Assembly: GCA_022577435.1 (NCBI GenBank)
Contig: JAKOON010000012.1
Location: 13,448,085 to 13,512,084 of the forward strand
Length of the DNA: 64,000 bases
Origin: Embiotoca jacksoni
Lineage: Eukaryota > Chordata > Actinopteri > Embiotocidae
Direction: 5' to 3'
Shown: one piece after another, positions 1-11,583 of the stretch
Layout of the letters: the number at the start of each line of letters is the position of its first letter
How positions within the stretch are numbered: the stretch's first letter is position 1
The notes under the pieces: generated by a model
Database searches by the model: none
What the model saw: only the letters and a program-made list of their open reading frames with translations
What the model was told of the DNA's origin: nothing
Program-made: the position numbers and the translations under genes

Positions 1-818
1 AGAAAGCATGCAACATGATATCGACGAGACATTTCTGTGAAGTGAGAACACGAGAGTTACTCCCCATATTCAGTTTTGTGTAATCCCTGATAGTAGCATA
101 TATCTCTTCACAGACAAAAAAAACAAAACACATACACAACATTGTTGCTGGCTCCAGACATTAAACCCTATGGGCCAGTGTTTATATGCACAAACATGCC
201 TACACAGATGCATCAATAGTCAAATATCAATATTGTTAGATTGCTTTGATTGCCTCTGTGCATCTGGAGCTTGAACTCAGACTGCTGGAGAAGTCAAATG
301 CAGGAGTCCAATATTTTGTTGGGGAAGAAATTTGGACACGTCCATAAATGGTCCCAGAGAAATTTTATGTTTCCTTTTTTGATATGAATGTCTATGTGGA
401 CTGCTGCTACATTCTATACCTGAAGTTATATCCTATTATTATTTACATCTGAGAAGCCTGATTATACTGTCGTGGTATTTCACAATTCCTTCAAAATAAC
501 ACAAAGTACAGAGAACATGTAGGGGTTTGAACTGAGGACTGCAACAATGTGAAAAAAAAGAACGATAGAATTGAAGTGACATTTTTTTTAAATGTAGATT
601 TATATTTATAATGCAGCATTTAATTATATGTATGTAAAGAGCCAATTCAGCCACAGTCACGTGAAAAAATAAGTACATCTCATGGAAATCATTGACTTTT
701 TTAACAGATTTGAACAAGCAAACACTTTGAAATACTTCCCATTCGTAAAACTATTATACACATCCCAAAGATACTGTACATAAAATTGACGTTTTAAAGT
801 AATTTTCGTGACTTGAAT

Positions 819-841
819 AAAAAAAAAAAAAAAAAAAAAAA
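819..841 (+). repeat. Poly(A) run
   Basis: Uninterrupted run of about 23 A. No convincing retroelement body precedes it. Confidence 0.8.
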
Positions 842-999
842 TCGAATTAGTCACATTGAAACAACAAGTATACCACTACATTTATTACACCTTCAAATAA
901 AACAAACTATGATCAGGGGTTCATTCCTTTGACAATTGAGAACATTTACCATCATCATGCAAAGATCTAAAGAGCTCTCTAAGGCATTTGGAAAAAAAA

Positions 1000-1850
1000 G
1001 TTGTGGATGTTTATTAATTAGCCTGGCATGGGATTTATTTTTCCCCAGCAAATTCAGCCCGATACAGCAGATCATTTGATGTGAAAATAAGTTCTGAGAA
1101 ACCCCAAATTTCATCACAGAATCTGCAGTTATCCTCCAACTGCTGGTGTCAAAGTGCAAGTGTCGACAGTCAGAAAGAGTTTGCACAAATTTGACCTGCA
1201 TGGGAGGTATGCCAGGAAAAAGCCTTTGCTGTCCAAAAAGAACATTCAAGTAAAACTATAGTTTGCCAATGAACATATCAGGAAAGACGGAAATGTCATG
1301 GTTTGGAGTTGCTCCACTGCCTGTGGGACTAGGCAAGTTGTTGGTTCAACTATGAATCTGAAACTGCATCATATCAAAAAGTACTTGAAAATAATGTGAT
1401 GTCATCTGTCTAAAAGTTGAAGCCCAACAGGATGTGGATTTCTCAAGAAGATGATGATCCTAAGCGTGAGAAAAATCCAAAAGGAAATATCTGAATCCAA
1501 CTAAAATTATGTGGGATTTGAAATTGGAAGTATATGCAAGAAAACCTTCAAACATCTTGTAATTGATAGACTTGTACATGGAAGAGTGGTCAAAAATTAA
1601 GCAAGCCAATGTCAGAAACTGGTGGACAATTATGGGAAGGTTATTTCTGCTAAAGGGGGCAATACTCGCTTCTGATGCCAATGATGAAGTTACTTTTTGA
1701 CAGAGGAACATTGTAAGACATTTTTATTGAATAAATGGCAGAAAAAGTAAATTTTCCATGTGGTGTTGTTAAACTATATGACCTTTATAAGCATCCTTTC
1801 AAAGTGTCTGCTTGTTTAAATATGTTGAAAAAGGTCACACAGGACATACC
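1000..1850 (+). mobile_element. Tc1/mariner-type transposon remnant, copy 1
   Basis: Plus-strand pieces of a Tc1-like transposase in several frames. A segment near 1130-1240 resembles the N-terminal half (AGVKVSVSTVRKSLHK, then a GRYARKKPLLSKKN-like stretch). Near 1285-1400 is the conserved core (DGNVMVWSC, then a degenerate MN...YL segment). The C-terminal part near 1590-1660 ends in a GGQLW-like stretch. Frames shift and stops occur, and the catalytic middle between about 1245 and 1275 is deleted. The same family recurs, with similar nucleotide sequence, at 26270-27960. It is not functional. The ends are estimates. Confidence 0.65.
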
Positions 1851-3218
1851 TATTTTTTTTCTCATGACAGCAAATAATTTAAGGGAAAAGTACTTTTTTG
1901 ATGGTGCTATTGTTGATTTGTAAAACTGGTCTTGATTTGTAAAACTGGTCTAGCAAGCCAGTATTTCAACAAATATGGTACAAATGTTGCAAGGATTGGT
2001 ATTGGCTGTTAATTAATCAATATTGGCTCATGTTCAAAAAGGATACCTTACAAAATACAAACAACGCATAAAGTTGTGTCTTTTGAGTCATTTCATTGAA
2101 ATAAATAAACGGTTCAATAATTATGTTTGTAAATTTAAAGTAAAAATCCAATATACTCTGTAATTCACTTTATATTCATTAAAAAAAAAAACAGTGACAA
2201 GGCATAAATACTGATGATGAGAGGGACAATAATACATTTTATTTATTCCTAGGAGGTGAACTTAGCTGCCACACAGTCAGGGGTCAACAACAAGCACAAA
2301 ACATTCAGAGACAAGATTACCTGCAGAAAAAGCTGCTAAAACTGGTGCATCACATTATTTATTCAGCTTGCTTTCACAGTTATATTTTTACAATCTGTTG
2401 CATTTCACAAGAGTGCTTTAAAGGGAGGAAGGGCATTTTTTAATTGTCAGTTTGACCCCTGCTGCTCTCACTCTGGTGGCTCTGTAACACAAAGTGATGA
2501 ATTCATGATGAATTTGGGTACAGCTGTGCCTGCCCCATTAAATGGGTCACTTTTGGGCATGTCAAGTTAATTTGGCTGAACCAAATATTTGGACTTCCAA
2601 AGAGTTCAGATTGATGTTAGGTTTTAGTAAACAGGACATGGAGTTGATGCTAAGAAATTCAATCAAATCGAATTTAGGAAAAATTATTTTGAATTGTTGA
2701 CGAGCCTCAAGCGCAACACTACTACAAACTAGTGCGCAGTGCATACAATTACTCAGGTCTCCAAATATTTATGGAAGCAAAATCTGCTGATGACACTGGC
2801 TGGATCAGTAATTAGTGAAATACAGTAGTAAGTGTAGACACAGAACCACATACAGTAAACAGGATTTTTTTTTTTTTTTTAAATTTAGGCAATATATAAT
2901 ATAAACAAAATGTTAAATATGCTTCTTATCCTACAGAATATCGTTCAACAAATATATCAACACATTTTAGGATTGGTAAATTAATCATGTCAATCGTAAG
3001 TTAGTATTTAAAACTCAACCGTTGTTTTTGCTTTACTGGTACCAGGCTCTGTACTGTAAGAGCTCAAGCTCTCAAATACTGAACGACCAAAAATAAAAAA
3101 AAAAGACCCGCCCACACATTGAACTACTATGTAGTGTGTGTAGTTGTGTCACTGCATGTGTTTCCCATGACTCAATCTTAACACAAGTCCTTGCCAGAAG
3201 CTACATGATACTATAAGA

Positions 3219-3647
3219 CAGAGGTCTTCAATAGGGGGTCCGCGACCCCTATGGGGTCCGTGGAGGCAGTGCAAGGGGTCCGTGAAATTTTTGGTTGATT
3301 AGACAGTTTGTTTTTTCAAATTTTTGTAAAAAGTTTTTTTTTACACAAATTGAAATGTCTTTAAATACACATTAACATGAATTCAACATGTTGTAGCGCA
3401 TGGATAAATGGAGGCAGGAGATGTTATCTTTCAGTCAGAAATGCACACATTCAGTGACACACAGGAGCTCTCAAACTGGGCACTGGTTCACTCAGCGTGA
3501 GACTAGCCTGGACATGTCCCTCCAAGCCTCCTGCACTCCTCCAGTTTCATATAAAACACTATTTTATACAATATATAGTAGGGGGTCCCTGGTCCATCTC
3601 TCTATCAGTTTGGGGGTCCTTGGCCTGAAAAACGTTGAAGACCCCTG
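3219..3647. mobile_element. Non-autonomous hAT-type element with 8-bp target duplication
   Basis: The left end is CAGAGGTCTTCAA and the right end is TTGAAGACCCCTG, giving 12/13 matching terminal inverted repeats. They are flanked by ctataaga (3211-3218) and ctacaaga (3648-3655), a 7/8 match. TIRs starting CAGRGG with 8-bp target duplications are the hAT signature. The interior is G-rich at both ends (ggggtcc motifs) and has no transposase, so it would depend on an enzyme made elsewhere. Confidence 0.8.
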
Positions 3648-4301
3648 CTACAAGAAGTAAAAAGACAAAAACACTGCACTGGACAAGTGCTTTTGTTCAC
3701 ACACCGGTGACTTTTTATTTGCAGTCATTACCTTAGGCTTGCAGTACAAATTTAATTTATTAATCCACTGCTCAGTGGATTGAATTTTGCCACTGTAGTG
3801 TTTGTGTTTTCTTGCATTATTTGGATGCAAAAACACTGCGACACCCAATTGCTACAGCAACAGCTAGCACAAATAAGTAATAAAGGTGTGAAGACAGCAA
3901 TGTCAACAAAATGACAGGGGAGAATATTAGTTCTGTGTCTGAATGTGATTGTGTAAAGATGAATGCAGTGGGGATAACAAAAATAGTGCTTTACTGACTT
4001 TAAACTGAGTTTTCAATCTGTGACATTTTATGTTTAACTGACAGGACATGTTTATAGGGAACAGGGTGGGTGGACTTTACTGTGAAGAATGGATCACATA
4101 CTGTTACCAGTCATTGGAGCAGTGGGATATCGCAAATGGCAGTAGGGCACCAAAGAAACTGTTGAAACTCCAGCAGAGCAAACAAACTTACTTATTTCAG
4201 TTCTGGTAAGAGGGACACCTACGAGGTGAAGAAAACTACCAGGGCGGATGAAACACACAGGTTATTCTCAATGCTACTGGTTAAGTGCAGAAAATACACT
4301 G

Positions 4302-4745
4302 TACAAGGGTCGATCAAAGAGTTATGAAACTGCTCCTGTTGCGTGTGAAAGGTACGTAGTACAGCGATGTGCATGGAGCACAGATACGCTATAACCTTCA
4401 TGAGTAAGTATTTCTTTATCTTCATTAGCAGTGGAGTTACACGTTTTTGTGAGCGTCCGTACAATTTTGTGTCAAATTTAGGAAATAGACCACAGAGGCC
4501 CTTGAAATGCTTCAGACAGCCTATGACTATGAAGCAACGACCCTGGAAAGGTTTTATGAGTGACATTAATGTTTCAAGATTGGCATAACTTAACTGTCCA
4601 AAACCAGAAAAGGTGCATCAGGTCATGTGGCAACCAGGTGTGTTTTCTTTGATATTTGCAGGGTTATGCACCTTGAATTCATCCCCTAGAGTTAAACTGT
4701 CAACACAGAGTTCTACTGTGATGTTCTGACATTCGTGAAATTCCC
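4302..4745 (+). mobile_element. mariner-like (SETMAR-type) transposon remnant
   Basis: Starts with tacaagggtcgatcaaagagtt, like a mariner TIR. Around 4455-4560, in a shifting plus frame, it encodes a degraded N-terminal HTH region (NFVSNLGNRPQ, then EMLQTAYDYEATTLERFYEW when read across frames), resembling the IKFCVKLGKSATETLEMLQ class. Around 4640-4735 it retains pieces like VCFFDI and TVNTEFYCDVL from the catalytic region. The DDD catalytic triad is not intact. Sister fragments lie at 13900-14563 and 61072-61135. Confidence 0.65.
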
Positions 4746-5502
4746 TTCAAAGGAAAGCAACTTTAGCTAATTAAAAACCTTAAAAGCCTATAAGGGAGCT
4801 ATCATATATGTGGGAGTCAGTCCCCGAAATCCATTACCAAAGAGGGATCCAATTTCCAAATGTAACTAAATGAAGAATCCACAAGCTGGGCTGAATTAGA
4901 TGCAATCCTTTTTTTTCTGTTCAATACATCTGGCATCAAATAGCTCTTGAAGACAGCAATATGTACTCTGGAGCTTTACTTGTTCAAGCATCAAACATGA
5001 GAGGAAACCTACTATTTGCCACCAAATTTTAAACTATATATAGAAAATGTATATTCATATTGCTTTTACCATTATAATACCATTATAAATCTGTTAGTGG
5101 TTAGTGGTTCAAAAGCATCACATTGTAACACCCATACGTTTGACTCTTGAACAAGTGCCTTCAAGTAACACTTGTAAACTGACATCAAGCCTGACACTTC
5201 AGTATGGTCACATAATCACACCATTGTTTTTTTAGTGCAGTGTCATTCAATTGTTTTCCACCATTATCAGGAACATCAAATAAAATTAATTTCCCATTCA
5301 TGAAAGTATTGGTATTGCTGAGAATGGGGACTTAATGCCTCATGATCATACCAGACATTTAAGGCTCCATTCCTTTTTAAAAGACTGATTATTATTGAAA
5401 CTACTGGATGATAATAGGCCATCTGTGAGATCGGCACTCTTCATTCTTGTCCCCTGTATGTGTTCCCATTGTGGAGGGCAGGACCAAGGACAAAACTGAC
5501 GC

Positions 5503-6624
5503 TATACACCAATCAGGCATTGAACCCGCCTAAGAATGGGTCCTGCTTGTGCTGACAAAACTGCTCCATCCCATCTAGACAGAGGCAAGACCTCTGAAGG
5601 TGTCCTGTGGTATCAGGCACCAAGACGTTAGCAGTAGAACCTTTAAGTCCCGTAAGTCGAAGGGTGGGGCCTCCATGGATTGGACTAGCTTTTCGAGCAC
5701 ATTCCACGGATGCTCGATAGAATTGGGATCTGGGACATTTAGAGGCCATGTCAACACCTTGAACTCTTTGTGATGTTTCTCAAACTCTTTCCGAACAATT
5801 TTGTAGTGTGACATGGTGCATTATCCTGCTGGAAAAGGCCACTACCATCACGAAATACCACTGCCATGAAGGGGTGTATGTGGTCTACAACAATGTTTAG
5901 GTAGGTGGTCCATATCAAAGTAACATCCACATGATTGACAGGACCCAAATATTTCCAGCAGGATATTGCCTGGAGCATCATTTTGCCTCTGCCAGCTTGC
6001 CTTCTTCCCATCGTGAATCCCGCTACCATCTCCTCTTCTGGTAAATGACACACACACCGGTCGTCCACATAATGTAAAAGAAAACGTGATTCATCAGACC
6101 AGGCCACCTTCTTCCATTGCTCCATCGTCCACTTCTGATGCTCACAGGCCCACTTTCAGTGGTAGACAGAGCTCAGCATGGGCACTCTGACCGGCCTGCG
6201 GCGACACAGCCCCAAATGCAGCCAAGCTGTAATGCCCTGTGGGTTCTCACACCTTTCTATCATAGCCAGCATTTAGAGTTTTCAACATTTTGTGTTACAG
6301 CAGCTCCTGTGTGGGATCGGACCACACGGGTAAGCCTTCACTCCCCATGTGCAGCAATGAGTCTTGGGCACACATGAGCTTTGGTGCAGACTGGGAATAT
6401 GTGACAAGACGTTCCATTTTTAAGACGCTCTGACCCTAGCCTTGACAGTTGCTCAGATCCTTACACTTGGCTTTTTTCCTGCTTCCATCACATCAATTCC
6501 AAGAACGGACTCTTCACTTACTGCCTAATATATCCCACCCCTTGACAGGTGTCACAAGAACAAGACAATCGATGTTATTCACTTCATCTGTCAGTGGTTT
6601 TAACGTTGTGGCTGTCGGCATATA
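5503..6624 (-). mobile_element. Tc1-like transposon with both termini, transposase inactivated
   Basis: An inverted-repeat element with the transposase on the minus strand. The left end reads TATACACCAATCAGGCAT. The right end, reversed, reads tatatgccgacagccacaacgttaaaacc, the same family terminus (the common form is tatacaccgatcagccat). TA dinucleotides flank it. At about 1.1 kb it is somewhat short for a 1.2-1.6 kb Tc1 element, implying internal deletions. This family is abundant in teleosts. Confidence 0.85.
5520..6500 (-). pseudogene. Tc1-like transposase pseudogene
   Basis: A DDE-superfamily cut-and-paste transposase, broken. The longest piece (6125-5751) begins MEQWKKVAWSDESRF, containing the first catalytic Asp in WSDESRF, and later has LFQQDNAPCH with the second catalytic Asp. 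The frame then shifts: the next piece (5814-5575) encodes EFKVLTWPLNVPDPNSIEHP, the usual PNSPDLNPIEHLW motif altered near the third acidic residue, then LLLTSWCLIPQDTFRGL. The N-terminal DNA-binding half (about 6125-6500) is recognisable as nucleotides, including the conserved hinge region, but has several stops. It cannot make active enzyme. Confidence 0.85.
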
Positions 6625-7984
6625 CAGTATTAAGTGGAAGAGAAAGAGAAACAAACAAAACAAGATTTTTTTTTTTAAACGGAAAAGAAAGATGGAGAAG
6701 GAAAGAAAGAGCACCAACTGGGTGAAGAGGAAATGTAATGGGATCAGTGGAGATAGAAGAAAGGGAGATTAATGTGAGACGGGCGGCTAGGAAAGAGGAG
6801 GTGACAAAGATTAAACTAAAACAGAGAAAAAGACATAACTATAGAGAGAAAACCAATTTAAAGGAAAAACGTTGGTTGCCTCTAATGTGCAAAATGATAA
6901 AAACTCTTGACTGGAGAAACAAGAGATTAATTAAGATTTTCTCTCCATAAGAATAATGTAAAATCCTAACTTAATTTATGCTTAAAGTCAATCTGCCATC
7001 AAGAATTAGAAATATTTATTATATCCCACTTTGACAGAAAATGATCTACTGCCTGCTGTCTGTGCTCTTTATGGCTAGATGGGAATGGTTCCCCACCGGC
7101 TCTGACTCCCCCTCACAGCAGGGGGGTTGAGCATTATTGAACGACACACACAGAGAAGACAGAATTACAATGTACAGTAAATACACAAACTGTGATGACT
7201 TGATTTACACCTCTGATTGGAATGTTGAATTTCCAGGACAACTTTACTCTCTAAAAGTGATGAGATGTTACGAGCAGTAAAGATCTTTCCAATATGTTTT
7301 GGCTCTGGAGATCACAAGCTGTGGTGTCACTCCAGAGACCTGAGATTTTATGTAAATAAACTCTGCACATTCTGTATTTGTACATGGAAAAATAACAGTG
7401 ACCATTGTGTGAATCTGTATAACCAGATCCTTTCAATTCCTGTCTCAATAAAATGTAAAGGCACAGAGATCGTCATCTGTGTCTGATTTAGATACTCTCT
7501 CTCTTTAGGAGTTAAACCACAGGGCGAATTCAGAAAAATGCGGATCAAATGACTTCCTGTTAACGATGGCTGATGGGAGCTCTGGTCATGTAATCAATAT
7601 AAGCATTCATCTTGTGGCTTGAGAGTAAAATATTACTGTTGCCCGTCGATACATCAATCTGAATGGACAGACTGCGGTATTAATCAGAGGAATACACAGG
7701 CAAAGACACAATGACACATCATTCAATGACATGCACACATACAGTACAGTAACACATTACATTGGACCAGACATTTCAACCTTTGAGAGCAGTGTTACTG
7801 TAAGACAACAAATGTAAGTAATAAGTAAACGAACGACAAAACAAAGCACAAACGCCTGTCATAATGTCACCGCAAGAGCCTTGGAAATGCCACAGACTGT
7901 CAGCAACACACAACACCAGTGACATAAATCAGTGGAGCCCCGCTTTGACACATTTTTTTATCATGTATTAGACGAGTAAGCAAA

Positions 7985-7985
<1 letters not shown>

Positions 7986-8060
<75 letters not shown>
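7986..8060. repeat. (GT)n microsatellite
   Basis: About 75 bp of uninterrupted GT. It faces a CA tract that begins 80 bp later. Confidence 0.97.
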
Positions 8061-8063
<3 letters not shown>

Positions 8064-8139
8064 AACATACAGCATGACGACTTAAATTGACCTGATCTAA
8101 CAAACTAGTGAAATTGGTAATATCCAATGCACATACACA

Positions 8140-8144
8140 GACAC

Positions 8145-8227
<83 letters not shown>

Positions 8228-8234
8228 GACAGAC
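8140..8234. repeat. (CA)n microsatellite with (CAGA) tail
   Basis: CA tract of about 83 bp with one early CG interruption, ending in three CAGA units. It forms an inverted pair with 7986-8060. Confidence 0.97.
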
Positions 8235-9595
8235 CCACAACCAAAGAGAGAGTATAAAATGAGCACCACTGGCAAAGACAAGCAATCTATCTCTTTAAAT
8301 ATGGAGGTCAGTGACTTGGTGGGTATAAAAAGCATGAGTGCATCTGTGTTTGTGTGAGATTTTAAATACAGACCTACATTAACAAAAATGGCGGCCACTT
8401 GGGGGCAGCACAACAAGTCACAAATAATTTTTTGGCATCTTAGCAGCTGAGAAAAATTGTTAGGGTCAACTCCAGTATTTTCTCCTTTAATAATAACTTT
8501 TGAGAAATATATCTAGCTCTTTACCTGCTATAGGCTTCACTATGTTCATTAACACTACCTTTGTCTGATGCAAGTAGTTGTTCTGTTTTTTTTTTTAGAT
8601 TTTTTTTATTTTTAACTGAAAACAGCTGAAAAACCAAAACTGCAAAACTGCAAAGCTGCAAGACCAAAACACTGACCTAAAAAAGGTGAGGCGGTCAGTA
8701 GAGTTCGGAGTAATATTTTTTTATTTAATTATGATGAGCGACCCCTTTCACATTAAACATAATATTGAATCCATTGTTGACATGAAAATAGAAAGTAGAG
8801 CAGCTTTAAGTTACTTAACTATGTATGATTGCACATTAGTCACGAGTAGGTTTCAGTATGTTGTGCTGTATCACAGTAAGTGGAAGCAGAAGTTAATCAA
8901 TTTATGAAATTATGAATGTGGTAACCTCAAGTGGGATTTCTCTTAATACATTTTGATTAAATTATCTGAGACAATAAGTATCACTGTGTTCTTTGATAAG
9001 ATATCATAATCTGCACAAAAAAACATTTTCTTTTCAGATTTGTCATTAAATCAAGTTTTCACTTTTATGAGGAGTTTTAATTTTGTTTTTCTCACACAAA
9101 GAAAAAGACTGCAGAAACAGGCAGCAATGGATAAAATACTGGATCCTTATCTTGTCACAAAATTACAACTATACTTGCTTTGGACAGCACAGCATACAGC
9201 AGTATGTGAGTAACTCACAAATCACACTGCGATGGCATCGGACACAGAGCACAGCTCTCTGTATTCTGTGGACTGCACCTCCTTTCTCTCTATCTATCCC
9301 TGATCGCTCTGTATTTCCATCTCGTCGTTCTCATTCGGTGTCACGTTCAATTTGGTTCACCTCACCTTCTTTTCACCCACCTTTTTTTCTCTCTGATCCC
9401 CTTTCCTCCTCTCCCTCCACCATCTCTCTTCGTCCCTTCCTATAGCTATCCTTTCATTCCATCCTTCAGCCCTTCCTTCCACCTCAGTGTTAAAAAGGAC
9501 ACAACTTTTTGCTATTTATTTGGGGGGACAATCAGAGACAGATTGTTTGCTTTAGGGGACGTCTGTCTGTGTATGTACAGGCGCCTCGTGCTTGT

Positions 9596-9597
<2 letters not shown>

Positions 9598-9667
<70 letters not shown>
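9598..9667. repeat. (GT)n microsatellite
   Basis: About 70 bp of pure GT. A pyrimidine-rich stretch of about 200 bp precedes it (about 9280-9480). Confidence 0.97.
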
Positions 9668-9668
<1 letters not shown>

Positions 9669-10254
9669 AATCCGTGTCTTGTACAGAGAAAGAATTAATC
9701 GCTCATATCTTCCTACTAAATCAAGTCAAGAAGGTCTAAGGAGATGGAGTGGGAGAGAGAGAGCCAAGAAGATGATGTACTCTCAGCTTCACTGACTGTG
9801 CTTTGTACACAGACAGATGTTTTGATGCCAAAAGGTAGAGATGTCCATTGCATGACTGTAAAAATCTAATTCATTGATGTAAAAACAGTGTTCAGTCTAC
9901 ATAAAAATAATAAATGAATGTGTCTGTGAGCTTTTTTTTAACTACAAAAAAAAGATAAATATTTCTAGGTGTCATGATTTGACATCACACGGTGCACATT
10001 TGTCCACTAGCCTGAAACCAGTGTTCCACTGAAATTCTATGAAAGAAAAGAAAGATGATTTTCATGCTTCTGCAGGCAGTGGATAATCCATTTTTCTGAA
10101 GCATGGAAAGAAATGTCTAATGCTAGACAATAACATTAAGTAGAAACCAAGGTGTGTTCAGTATAGACAATGTCAAATAAAATAGCACAACAGGAAACTT
10201 AAAACTGAATTTAATGTGCACATGCATTTTATTTAGGCGAAGGCTGACACTTAC

Positions 10255-10334
10255 CCGTCATGCCTGGAGGAGTTTTCAAAAATTTTCCATTGAAATTTTG
10301 AATCACCACATCACACTTCTCTGTCGACTCCATC
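10255..10334 (-). CDS. rbms3: rbms3 exon: RRM2, second part
   Basis: An 80-bp internal exon. G completes the Arg codon (CG|G), followed by MESTEKCDVVIQNFNG and KFLKTPPGMT, then one G that opens the next codon, expected to be Ala. The acceptor is ttttgtctgtcccag and the donor is gtaagtg at 10254-10248. It encodes the RNP1-adjacent helix 2 and final strand of RRM2. The RBMS3 equivalent reads MESTEKCEVVIQHFNGKYLK, so this copy differs at a few positions but keeps the VVIQ signature (RBMS1 has AVIG). The next expected exon, starting near APSEPLLCKF, was not found in the remaining 10.2 kb and is presumed to lie outside the window. This exon has no substantial open frame of its own. Confidence 0.93.
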
Positions 10335-10740
10335 CTGGGACAGACAAAAAGAAAGCAGTGCTACTTCAGATACAAGTCAATGCACAACACATTCTGTGCT
10401 TCTGTAGAAGTGAATGCACTGTATGCAGATATGAGTGCTGGCAAAACGTGTCCTACATTGCAGCGAGCATGTTAAAATGTTAAAAGCCTGCTTGTTTATG
10501 CATCTGTGTTTGGTTGTCTCTGTATGCCTGAGGAAAATGCTGTAGTTAGGCCCATGTCTGTCTGTGCGTTTGTGTGTCTGTGTTTTCTATGGGGTTTCCT
10601 CTCCTTTGTCCCCATTTAAAAGCTCCATTCAGTCTGATCTGTTGTGTGTCATGTCCTCTTTGTCTGCCCCTATTCAGCTCTGCTCACCCAATCACAGCTC
10701 AATGACTAATTGCCTGCTTGGCAAGCAAAACCCAGTGTGT

Positions 10741-10742
<2 letters not shown>

Positions 10743-10809
<67 letters not shown>
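10743..10809. repeat. (GT)n microsatellite in the short intron
   Basis: 67 bp of GT on the plus strand, so CA in the rbms3 transcript. Confidence 0.97.
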
Positions 10810-10810
<1 letters not shown>

Positions 10811-10926
10811 TATGAGCATTTATGTCTCTGTGTGGGTCTGGGGTTTCCTTATATCGTCAGTGACCCTGAATGAAGCCCTGACTGCATTCTAATCACTGGC
10901 ACACTCGATGATGTAACTGAGAAGAC

Positions 10927-11090
<164 letters not shown>

Positions 11091-11425
11091 GTGAAGGGGC
11101 CAAGGGTACAGGAATGTGGAGTTGTATCATTAGAGCTAAAAGCCCTTTGATTGTAAATAGTTGTTAGTCAACCCATTTACAATTACCTATTGTTATTATC
11201 TTCAACAGGAACATGAATATACTGTGATGATAATTCGTCTTTATTATTTTGTGTCTAATATTAAATGATAGTTTGTCTAGGAAATAGAAAATGTATTGAC
11301 AATTAACAGGTCAAATTTGACCTTGAAGTGATAGTAATGGAAATCATAGCTGTCTGTGAGAAGTGTCACATGCTGAACTAAGCAACACTCGTTGCACGTA
11401 TACGCGTTTGTATCTCTGTGCATAC

Positions 11426-11583
11426 CGGGCAAAGCCGACGCCTCTGCTCAGGCCATTGGCGTCCCTCAGTATCCTTGTGGAAATGACGTGACCGAAGGGC
11501 TTCAGCATGTTCTCCAGCTCCTGCTCGTCCATTGAAACAGGTAGGTTGGATATGTAAAGGTTGGTGGGGTCCTGCTCCTGTTG
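11426..11583 (-). CDS. rbms3: rbms3 exon: RRM2, first part
   Basis: A 158-bp internal exon of 52 codons plus CG of a split Arg codon. It begins QQEQDPTNLYISNLPVSMDE, where LYISNL is the RNP2 strand of RRM2, continues with QELENMLKPFGHVISTRILR, and ends DANGLSRGVGFA, most of the RNP1 strand. The acceptor is ctctccacag and the donor is gtatgc at 11425-11420. GHVISTRILRDANG matches RBMS3; RBMS1 has GQVISTRILRDSSG. The Leu in NGLSRG is Val in the mammalian protein. The downstream exon completes the Arg codon and continues with ME. In-frame sequence past the donor (from YAQRYKR) is intronic. Confidence 0.95.

Larger units (their letters stand above)
1..10254 (-). other. rbms3: rbms3 intron downstream of RRM2 exon (3' end outside window)
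   Basis: No coding exon was recognised here. I looked for the conserved RBMS continuation (EPLLCKFADGGQKKRQ) on the minus strand and did not see it. The interval holds a Tc1-like remnant (about 1000-1850), a hAT-type MITE (3219-3647), a mariner remnant (4302-4745), a broken Tc1-like transposon (5503-6624) and GT/CA tracts. In 1-1000, 1850-3200, 6630-7980 and 8240-9590 I see only AT-rich unique-looking sequence with short homopolymers. One detail is a near-perfect 19-20 bp tandem duplication (ttgatttgtaaaactggt unit) around 1912-1951. Confidence 0.8.

Noticed and set aside
7900..8416. Long open frames of repeating Cys-Val or Thr-His
   Set aside because: They are translations of (GT)n/(CA)n microsatellites. 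The same applies at 9509-9795, 10564-11130, 34319-34679, 35127-35326, 43038-43434, 55021-55466, 58687-59024 and 60052-60351.
11344..11425. Open frame continuing past the RRM2 exon (YAQRYKRVYVQRV)
   Set aside because: It lies after a good donor (gtatgc), and the true continuation MESTEKC is found at 10334.
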